The notes under the pieces were generated by a model. The model made no database searches, was not told where the DNA came from, and was given only the letters and a program-made list of their open reading frames with translations. 64,000 nucleotides of DNA from the NCBI GenBank assembly GCA_015680685.1, contig MNCI01022084.1, positions 156,058 through 220,057 on the forward strand. The letters run 5' to 3'. Positions 55,576 through 64,000 of the stretch are shown piece after piece (within the stretch, counting starts at the first letter, position 1; each line of letters begins with the position of its first letter). Source of the DNA: Gnetum montanum (taxonomy: Eukaryota > Streptophyta > Gnetopsida > Gnetales > Gnetaceae). The position numbers and the translations under genes were made by a program.

Positions 55576-56675
55576 ATAACTTTTTCCATCCTTCTGCAAG
55601 CAAGCATACTACAACCCTTCTTCTACACCAAGCGAGCAAGCACACTACAATTCTAGAATAAAGCTCTTGTAATATACACAACCTATTTCACTGATGTGTC
55701 CTTCTACATTTAGTTATCTACAATCTATTTGCATTTATGTATTGTGTGATTTTTTTTTCTACTTGGAGTTGTGTTTACAAGATGAGCCCCTAGGTAGTTA
55801 TGCAATGACACATATCATCATAGCAACAAGTCACCACATTGCTTTGATGTGCATGTTTGGACTAGTTAAACCTCTCAAGAGTGCATATCCCTATTATCCC
55901 ATTATAGCCTACTCACATCTACTCCTATATCTTGATACCCTTTCATTTCCTACATAGAAAAGATTGCAATCCCTTTTGATGCTCACATGTTATGATCATA
56001 TGGTACCCTCTTCAAATCAAGCTTCAAAGCCCAAGGTGACTATAACATAAGTCATCCCATGGGAAGCCTATATCAGCTGATCAATGCCCAAGTAGATGTA
56101 ACATAAGTCATCCCAGGATGGAAACACACGTCATACAAACACGATGTGATTTTTCCAATGAGAAAGCAAAGTCCATCTAGTGACATGCAACTCACTTGAT
56201 GGGAAGCACTTCATAGCAAGCATTTAGTAATGTGTAGAGCTCAAAAAAGGTTCACCTTACAAAAAAAAAGAGGGAAGCATGTCACCAAGCAATCTAGCAG
56301 CAAAGTAGTTTCGCAACTAGCCTAACCTTAAATCTACACCTTAACTCTCTCACAAGCACTCTAACAAGAGGTCAATGTTTTCAAGGGAAAGCCACTACAA
56401 TGCCATGGTCACCATTAGCTATGATGTCCTTGTGTCATAACATCTCTCTTACACCTCATCTTTCCTTTTATTCCTAGCACATCACCTACACCTTTTACTC
56501 CTATTTCTCACCTGCTATCTAGCATACCACTATCCATATCACTCTTGGTTATGGTGCAGAAACATTCAATTAGGCACTGAAGACTAATGTTGGTGCTAAG
56601 TTTCTTGTGGTGTTTTTTTGTTCTTTGTCAACATCTCTCAGGCCACTCCTCAAAACATCAACAAAGAGTAGCCAA
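55576..56675 (+). other. 3' noncoding region of element B
   Basis: About 1.1 kb with no credible gene. It ends CATCAACAAAGAGTAGCCAA before the LTR, a decayed relative of the D polypurine tract (AACAAAGAGGGACCAA). Confidence 0.6.
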
Positions 56676-58399
56676 TGAAACACCATCAAATCTAGACTAT
56701 GACATCCCAACTACAAACTTTGGGTAAGTGTTGAGACTATGCTCTTCCCTAGATGTGAGTGTAGTCAACCTCTCATAGAGAGTGTAGTCAGCAAGAAGGC
56801 TAGTTTTGAACATTTTTTCTAAGTGTTGACACTACTCTCTTCCCTATATGCGAGCATATTCAACCTCTCATAGAGAGCGTAGTTAGTAGAAAGGCTAGTT
56901 TTGCAAATTTTTTGTAAGTGTTGACACTACACTCTCCCCCAAATGGAAGTGTAGCCAGCCTTTAGTAGAGAGCGTAGTCAATAGGAAGGCTAGTTTTGCA
57001 AATTTTTTCTAAGTATTAACACCACGCTCTTCCCTAGATGCGAATGTAGTTAGCCTCTTATAGAGAGAGTAGTCAACAAAAAACAAGTTTTCACAAGTTT
57101 TGGCAAGTCCTGGGACTACGCTCATCCTTAGTTGGGAGTGTAGTCAACCTCTTGTAGAGAGTGTAGTATGCAAAAATCCATTTTCTCACAAATTTTACCA
57201 GCATTAAGACTATGCTCTTCCCCAAAGAAAAGTGTAGTTAGCCTCTTATAGAGAGCATCATCAACTAGAATAGTCTCTAGCAACCTCTGAAATTTAGCAA
57301 TGATGCTTGGCTCAGCTCCAAAATGTAGTCAACTCACTTTCAGTAAGCATAGTCAACAAAATATTTCCTTGTTGCATACCCTTTTTCCTCAAAATTGTAA
57401 TTATGATTGACCCCATGTGAGATTGTGGAGAGCATAGTCCTATGGAGTGTAGTCTCTAGCTTTCATTTTTTAGGTACCTTGTAGTCTTCTTGGCACACAC
57501 ATGTGGTTGGCATCATAGTCACAATCTCACAGTCTCACAAAGTTTGGCAAAGCACAACAAAGCACAATACCACAAGTCCCATTAGTACACCACATGAATA
57601 GTAACTATGCTAAGCATAGTTCCAACCATTCCCTCTACCACATGGAAGCCATCCTACATTTTTCACTAATCCTAAACCTATAAATACTCATGCCCTCAAA
57701 GTCTTCAAGGTTGAAAAATCTGAGGGCTTGGGAGAAAACCAAAGGCATAGTGGGAAATCAACAAACAGGTGAAGTAGCAAACCACTAGTAGAACATTGAA
57801 TCCAGTAGCACACCACGATAACCAACCCAGTAGATGTGGAAACCTTGGTAGAACACTAGTCTTTGTAGCTAAATAGCCTAGGGACTATGACTATGATTTC
57901 CACTTATGCCTACTATACACCATGTACCTTCTAACCTCCATTTGGTGTTACCTACGCTCAACCCCATTCGGGATGGTGTTCCACTTCATTCACTCCATTT
58001 CTTGGCATTCTTTCCATTTTATTTGTATTTTTCACTATTTTACCACACAGACACACTTAAAACTATGTTCAGGTAGTGGTTCTTGCACATTAACATCATC
58101 TGCCTTGCTGAAATCCTTGACTATGCTCATTCCCTTGGGCACCTATGACTACGCTTGATCCCATTAACACTACAAACATTGTAAACACACTAAAATCACC
58201 AACACCCTTAGCATTGTCTTGCATTGGTGCCATAGCTAACCATGTTCCAACCCTATTACATCTAGTAAGTCCATGTTCGTTTAGCCAAACCATTTAGAGC
58301 ATCATGTTTCTCTTTCCAATAGACCTCACATGGATTTAGGGTTAGGCTATGCACCTATGAAGCCCAGTGTTCCAACTATCAACATTTTCAATCATTACA
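56676..58399 (+). mobile_element. 3' LTR of element B
   Basis: A 1724-bp LTR opening TGAAACACCATC and ending CAATCATTACA. It is 150 bp longer than the 5' LTR, with about six copies of the ~90-bp hairpin-forming unit (56725-57290) against five. TATA box at 57679-57686. Confidence 0.85.
57679..57686 (+). promoter_or_regulatory. TATA box in the B 3' LTR
   Basis: TATAAATA in AACCTATAAATACTC, matching 13780-13787. Confidence 0.7.
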
Positions 58400-58404
58400 C
58401 CAAG

Positions 58405-58955
58405 AAATAATGTTGTTGGGATTACCAAGAAAATACGTGTTATGCTTGAAGTGATCATACTTATGTATTTAATCTATCTAGCTTATCTTACTTAATTAGC
58501 TTAATTACTGGAGAACATTAAATAATTAACTGAAAGAATTAAATGCATAAATAAATATCTAAACTATCTAGAATGCTACAGGCTTTATTAAGAAGCTCAT
58601 CTTTATTACCGTAAACACTATCATGCTCAGGTACAATAATGCTCGAATAAAGATCCGTACACTCAATGACTCTTATTGCAAGCACTTAGGAGAAATATTC
58701 TAACTTTCAAATATAAAAATTATAAGAGTTTGACTACTACTATGAATCTAACAATCATAAACATAGTTGAGAACTCATATTTATAGTTTTTATTCTAGGG
58801 CTGCATCAATAGGGCCCTGTCAACATAGGAAACACTACGTCGACATAGCGCCATCGATGGGGCAACACCACGTAAATGGGGCCTCATCAATGGGGGCCCA
58901 TTGACAAGGTTGTGTTAATGAGGGCTCACCAACATAGCTTATTGATGCTTCATCA
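58405..58955 (-). mobile_element. 5' LTR of element A, distal piece
   Basis: It resumes the A LTR after B: AAATAATG..GGATTACCAAGA matches 850-880 of the 3' LTR, and alignment continues to the end CTTCATCA. TATA box on the minus strand at 58778-58785. CCAAG (58400-58404) is the right target copy of B. Confidence 0.85.
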
Positions 58956-58960
58956 AAAGG
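58956..58960. repeat. Target-site duplication of element A, right copy (AAAGG)
   Basis: Identical to 446-450. Confidence 0.85.
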
Positions 58961-59640
58961 TTTTTAATTAAATATTCAAAAATGTTTCAAGGTCTAGAAA
59001 TACTATGAAATATTCCAAAAATCCAAAAGAATGTATATTTTATCCATGCATCTCTGAAGGCTAGGTCTTGATTACTTTCACTACCAAGGGGACTCACTAA
59101 CATCTCTTGGAATAACCTCACTACAATCATCAAATTATCCTATAAATTATTTTAATGTCCAAAAATATCACAAATTTATCCAACAAAAATCCAAAGAATG
59201 TATATGTTAACCAAATATCGCCAAAGGCTAGGTCTTGGTTACCCTCACTACCAAAGAAACTCACTGATAGCTCTTAGAATAATCTCACTACTATCATTGG
59301 ATTATACTTGTGATATATTATGTTATTTCAAAAATCCAAAATGACCAAAAAATTCATGATAGCAAAAATTCTATAAAGTTCTCGCAATATCATGTTCATA
59401 TCAAAAGCTAGTCCAAAATCATCATAAAATATTCAAGAAGCAAGTTGGATAAGTTTCCCGAATTCAAAATTTCACCAAAAGATAGAAAAATGCATGGATA
59501 GGATTAAAATATTATTTTTCATAAAAACATATCCAAAATGACAAAAATCTAATAGAATCTTAGCATAATAGTTAAAATCATATAAAAATAACAAAATCTT
59601 AGAAATCAAAGAGTAGGAATAAAAAATCCACCACTACAGG
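58961..59640. repeat. AT-rich DNA with a ~167-bp tandem duplication
   Basis: Two copies, near 58990-59155 and 59160-59330, share GGCTAGGTCTTG, CACTACCAA and ATCTCACTAC-type words about 167 bp apart. The surroundings are rich in CAAAAATCC. No ORF or known element is seen. Confidence 0.6.
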
Positions 59641-60090
59641 GAAACTAAATGAACGGAAAGTAAAATAAACTTTCTTATGGGATCTACAACAAAATAGGAT
59701 AGCTACATAAAAGAAAAAGTAAAGTAAACTTTCTTATAAGATCCATGACAACATAAACTAGTTATATGAAAAGAAAACTAAATTATTCTTATGAGATCTA
59801 CAACAAAATAGGGCAATCATATGAAAAGAAATCTAAAATAATATTTTTTTAGAGGATCTATAACAAAATAGGGTAATCATATGAAAAATAAACTAAAATA
59901 ATTTTTATTATATGATTTACAACAAAATAGGACAACTACATAAAAAGGAAAGTGGAATAAACTTTCTTACAGGATCTACAACAAAATAGGTTAACCATAT
60001 GAAAAAGAACCTAAAATAATCTTTCTTATGGGTTCTACAATAAAATAAAATGATTACATAAAGAGAAAAGTAGAATAAAGTTTCTTATTT
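59640..60090. repeat. ~58-bp minisatellite
   Basis: Seven or more degenerate copies of a unit containing GATCTACAACAAAATAGG, then CATATGAAAAG, then TAAACTTTCTTAT. It lies in noncoding DNA to the right of A and does not resemble the retroelement minisatellites. Confidence 0.8.
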
Positions 60091-61905
60091 GTGTTAAAAT
60101 AGTTCCAAAAATCTTCTTAGTTTCTTTTTTCTCTACCTAATATTTCCAATTAATCTTTGCTCCACTTAACTTGTCATACTCAAAACCCTTCTAAAAATTA
60201 CAATGAAATGTATTTAAGGCCTCAACCTATTTATAAGAAAAAGAATGGAAGAAATGGAACTAAAATCAACTTCAAGATGAAGAAAAAAGACCAAAAAATG
60301 TCTTTTAGAAAACATGATGGAACATTGTTTTGCAAAGGCAAACCAAATGGAAAAAAGCAATAGTAGAAAACAAATAGTAAAAGAGATGATGAAAATGCGA
60401 GGCTACCCATAAAAATAATATGCATATTACATATATACCATTTTTTATTCTTAATAGGTAAATGTGCTTTTTCCATGGTGTTGATTTCAAAATAGAATTT
60501 GATTTATATTTCTTTTTTATTTTTCCAAAATCATTTTCATAATTTCATTTTCCTACTCTCCACTAATACCCTTGCACTCAAACACTCGTAACATGCACAC
60601 CAGGTCACCAAATCAAATTCCGTTTAAACCTACAAGATCCTTATCAAGTGTTCTACCTAATTGTATGCTAAAATATTATCTAGAATTTACTTATCATAGT
60701 CACCTAGTTCAAATGTTAAGACCTTTACAATATTTTAGCATACTAGAAAATGTGATATCTCAAGGACAATAACTTCAATTTTAGTGAAACAAGGATTAAC
60801 ACTAACATTTTTGAATGTCCCAAACACATTGGTAATGTTAGATTTTAGGTAAAAAATCATCCTAATGTACTTCCTTAACAAGGATAATTTATATAATATT
60901 TTATTATAATTACATATTACCTTCAAGTTCTAAATTAATGATAAAAGGTAACAAGGGATACAATTTGGGTAGGGTGAGGTTTCAAAATTGTTCCATGAAC
61001 AAAGTATTGTATAATCACATTTGCATAATAAAAATAAAATATGCATAAGTAGATGTGCATAATAAAGTATAAATATGCATAATTAACTACGCACAAAGAA
61101 TAAAATATGAATAGTTAAATATTTGTAAAAGTATAAAAACTACTAAAAATAAGAACTTCTTGGGGTAATTGGATTTCAACATTTCATCATGAAATATTCA
61201 AAAGATCTATGATTGAGCTTAGATAGTGAGGAAATAAATCATACAAAACTCTAACAAAATACCCTAGCAAGCAAATTTCATTCACTTATGTAGGAAACTA
61301 AAAATAACAACAACAATAATAATAGTAATAACAATTAGCTAATCTATTGAAATGCATCTCATAATATTAGAAAATTAATCATATGCATTAAATTAAATAA
61401 TTAAATTTATACAAATTTCTACTTTGTGACAATTACCTAACTCAACAAGTAAAAAAAATAAGAATGGTACCTTGCATAAATAACTTGAATTTTGTATTTT
61501 CATATCACATCATTTAATTATGAAGTGGGTAACCTAGAATTTAAATGAATAAATAGCATGATGTAAGATTAGTAAGCAATGACTCATATACATTATCATA
61601 AAGAACAAAATTAGGTGTCTTATTAGCATCAATAGCACTAAAATAAGGCATTATAAATTTCTAATCTTTAGCTAGTAAATGTACATTATGAAAATCAATG
61701 GAAAGTTTTGCATCAGTAAAAAGGCAAAAATTTGATCATTAATAAGAGAAGTTAGGGGAAATTTAGAATCCTCTATAGAGAAATGATAATTTTAAAGAAA
61801 TTAGATTCAATTGTGCAATCCTCAAGATTCTTAAAATTTCAAATACTTGCCTACAACTAGAAACCCTCTATATTCAAAAACATCAAATACTTGGCTTATA
61901 GAAAG
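60091..61905. other. AT-rich DNA without a recognisable gene
   Basis: Short ORFs here are Lys/Asn/Ile or Phe/Leu-rich products of A/T runs. ATGCATAA repeats occur at 61020-61110. I see no polypurine tract before the E LTR and no coding similarity. Confidence 0.5.
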
Positions 61906-62810
61906 TGATGAGTCACGGATTCGTTGCATTGATGAGGCCTTATTGACTAGGCCCCGTTGACTGAGCCCCATTGACTAGACCTTATCAATGCATCGTTTCA
62001 TGCATTGACATGGCCTCATCAATATAGGATCTATTCTTGCCTATAAATATATTCTAACCCACTATGTTTAGGCATCATTCTATCAAAGTGTAGCAAAGCT
62101 CTTATAGTTTTTACATTCAAGAGTTAGAATGTTTTCCTGAATGCCCATATCATGAGTCATTAAGTGTACGGATCTTTATTTGAGCACTGTTGTACCTGAG
62201 CACAATAATGTGTCTAGCAATAAAGATGAACTTCTTGATAAACCTTGCAACATTCTGGATAGTTTAAATGTTTTATTTATGCATTTAATGTTTTCAGTTA
62301 TTTATTTAATGTTCTTTAGTAATTAAGCTAATTAAGTAATTAATCAATATAAGCTAAGTAGTGGTTAAGTAAACACATAAGTATGACCTCTTCGAGCATG
62401 CATATGATGTTTGGTAATCCCATCAACACTTAATGCTTGGTAACCTAGCAACATCATACGTGTTTAGGATGTGTACAATAAGTGGGACTAGATACTTATG
62501 ACAGGACTAGTTGAATAATAGTATTAGATTAAAGTAGGTGTTAAATTAATTTATTCTCTATCTTGTTTATTTCAAATACCAAAATAATAAAACATAAAAT
62601 GACAAAAATCATGTGCCTCAATTATACTTAAACCATACCCCTAAGCTTCACAAGTGTAATTGGGAAGACAATGAACATACTCAATGTCTAATTCACTTCC
62701 TAGTGAACTAGTGCACTAGAAAACTGTATAGTCCATAGAACTTGATTGGATCACATGTGAGTGCTCCATGATTCATATGGTTGGGCATAGGGACACCTCA
62801 CCACTCATCA
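61906..62810 (+). mobile_element. 5' LTR of element E (Athila-like, same family as A)
   Basis: It starts TGATGAGTCACGG and ends CCACTCATCA. Reverse-complemented, it aligns with the A LTRs. TATA box at 62042-62049. It is followed by a leader and Gag like those of A, so it is a 5' LTR. Confidence 0.8.
62042..62049 (+). promoter_or_regulatory. TATA box in the E LTR
   Basis: TATAAATA in TGCCTATAAATATATTC, at the place equivalent to the A LTR TATA boxes. Confidence 0.7.
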
Positions 62811-62997
62811 TTGACATCATTACCAAGGACTCTTTTTTTTTTCTTTGAAACATGCACTATCTAGGATTAGTGAATATCATTAACATTATTGGATGAACCC
62901 TAAGGTCCACATCATTCTCACACATAATAAAATCACATACACACATTAATAATATTATTTTTTTGTAAAATTTATTCTTCTTCTCATAGCCATGATG
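62811..62997 (+). other. Leader of element E
   Basis: 187 bases starting TTGACATCATTACCAAGG at the primer-site position. It aligns with the A leader, with an added T-rich stretch at 62834-62842. Confidence 0.6.
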
Positions 62998-64000
62998 ATG
63001 TCAAACCGCTCGTCCCACAAGAATGCAAAGTAGAATATACTCATCTAGATGATTATGAGCCTAACTTCACATTCATCCTACATCAGGATGAGTAGCTACA
63101 ATGGTGTGACATAAAAGGCAATGTTGTAATGCCTCTTGATCAATCTATGCTTATGATGCTACTTTAAACTCTTAAGAAGTTGGGCATCCATTATTTGACA
63201 GGCTCATCAAATATTTGAGTGCCTAAATATTATACCAACAAATAGGGAAGTACATACTTATGAGATATAAGTACTCATCAAATGGCTAAAAGTTCGTACT
63301 AGTTCTTGGAGCTGAAATCCATTTGCAAATGGAATACCATGCTGGAACTATTTAATGATAAATACCAGACATACTCTAGAGTGTCCAATCTGAGAAGGTA
63401 AATCCAAGTTTAAAAATAGGGAACATGAACCCTTGGATGTTGCCATGGGAAAATATTATTCTCTTTTACTTTGATGCCCTGGCATGGTTATTCTTAGAGG
63501 GACCAACTTTGCCATATCATATATGGGCTTAGAGTAGAAACCAAAAGAACTCTTGGGGTTCATGACCAAGGGAGACTTTTTGAACTAAAATCTCATCAAA
63601 TCCAAAGGCTAATAGAATAGGTAGCAAAAGAAGAAGGTGAGTTTTGAAAAAGGGAAAATGCAAAAGAATATAATAGGGACCCTTCCATCAAAAATAAAAA
63701 GGTTTGATTTTATGATGAGGAGTCACTAATTAATGAGGTGGTGAAGAGAAAAACCTTGCCCATCCAAAAATCTATTTCTAATATCTTGGAAAATTTTGAT
63801 GAACTATGGGACTCTATGAATGAAAAACTCGAAATTGCTATGAAGATTACTAAGAAATCCAAAGATCTAAATAGTGATCATGACTGCAGAAGAAAGAAAG
63901 AAGCTAAACATGCCTACTAGAGAGATAAGGGCAAAGCAACTATAATAGAAGAAGTTGTGGAGACAAATTTTGATGATCATGTTGGGTGTGACATATGTCA
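62998..64000 (+). pseudogene. Gag of element E, truncated by the window edge
   Basis: Homologue of A Gag. Reading across stops it has M-L-E-L-F-N-D-K-Y and R-V-S-N-L-R-R near 63330-63400. An open Lys-rich stretch follows (63738-63920), and V-G-C-D-I-C, the start of the zinc knuckle, lies at the very edge. Stops and a frame change show it is decayed too. Confidence 0.75.

Larger units (their letters stand above)
12879..58399 (+). mobile_element. Tat/Ogre-like retrotransposon B, inserted in the A 5' LTR
   Basis: B has TGAAACACC..CATTACA ends, two LTRs (12879-14452 and 56676-58399) and a 5-bp target duplication, CTAAG on the left and CCAAG on the right. The uninterrupted A LTR reads CCAAG at this site (near 848), so the left copy mutated. 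Order: LTR, primer site, gag, protease, spacer with an antisense gene, RT, RNase H, second RNase H, integrase, repeat block, LTR. Element D interrupts the spacer. Without D, B is about 19 kb. Confidence 0.85.
451..58955 (-). mobile_element. Athila-like Ty3/gypsy retrotransposon A (outermost element)
   Basis: A is transcribed on the minus strand: the 5' LTR is on the right (12486-12878 plus 58405-58955) and the 3' LTR on the left (451-1367). Reading leftwards it holds gag, protease, RT, RNase H, integrase and an extra 3' ORF. Athila affinity comes from the F-M-D-D RT box, the long linker between RNase H and integrase, and the post-integrase ORF. Its 5' LTR is split by element B. With the nest removed A is about 13 kb. 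All genes carry stops and shifts, so it is dead. Confidence 0.85.

Noticed and set aside
60231-60490. Hydrophobic minus-strand ORF that could look like a small membrane protein
   Set aside because: It comes from A/T runs read on the other strand (Phe/Leu-rich), has two overlapping frames of the same kind and no homologue in the window.
58961-61905. Internal region of element F continuing to the right of A, with the E LTR as its 3' LTR
   Set aside because: There is no coding similarity, no polypurine tract before 61906, and a leader plus Gag follows the E LTR, which makes it a 5' LTR.
1-64000. Host protein genes, tRNA or rRNA genes
   Set aside because: No reading frame outside the retroelement domains shows a recognisable family, and no tRNA or rRNA sequence was seen by eye. 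A tRNAscan or BLAST run would settle this.

Overview
This window is plant nuclear DNA made almost entirely of nested, decayed Ty3/gypsy LTR retrotransposons. I see no host gene, tRNA or rRNA. Two plant-specific lineages are recognisable. Elements A and E are Athila-like: the reverse transcriptase carries an F-M-D-D box, the RNase H is followed by a K-G-D-E-N-V-I-V-D-H-L-S-R-L linker, and A has a sense ORF after integrase. Elements B, C and D are Tat/Ogre-like: they have a second RNase H before integrase and a large protease-RT spacer. Ancient nested insertions with many stops suggest a seed plant with a large genome, possibly a gymnosperm; the species cannot be fixed from this sequence.

Layout. 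The insertions form a four-level nest, each level marked by TG..CA-type ends and a 5-bp target duplication. A (minus) spans 451-58955 between perfect AAAGG copies. B (plus) spans 12879-58399 inside the 5' LTR of A (CTAAG/CCAAG). D (plus) spans 19590-45966 inside the protease-RT spacer of B (ACGGT/ATAGC). C (minus) spans 19658-36808 inside the 5' LTR of D (GTTAC/ATTAT). The left edge (1-309) is the end of another LTR, F, and A sits about 140 bp downstream of it. At the right, 58961-61905 is AT-rich noncoding DNA with two tandem-repeat blocks. A fresh element E (plus) begins at 61906 and runs off the window within gag.

Coding content. A has gag, protease, RT, RNase H, integrase and a 3' ORF, all on the minus strand. 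B has gag and protease on one side of D, and RT, RNase H, second RNase H and integrase on the other. C has the complete set on the minus strand. D keeps only gag and protease because a deletion removed everything from the spacer to the 3' noncoding region. All copies carry in-frame stops, mostly TAG, and several catalytic residues are lost.

Main discovery candidate. The protease-RT spacers of B, C and D each contain the same additional gene on the strand opposite to the element's own genes. In C it can be followed from about 27.3 to 30.4 kb through four introns with canonical borders. Three of those introns join exons in the same frame. The last intron and final exon are conserved in position in all three elements. 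In C the gene has its own TATA box and AATAAA. The spacer itself looks like an intron of the sense gag-pol transcript: donor-like sites end the protease ORFs and acceptor-like sites precede RT. The model is therefore a spliced antisense gene carried inside a retrotransposon intron.
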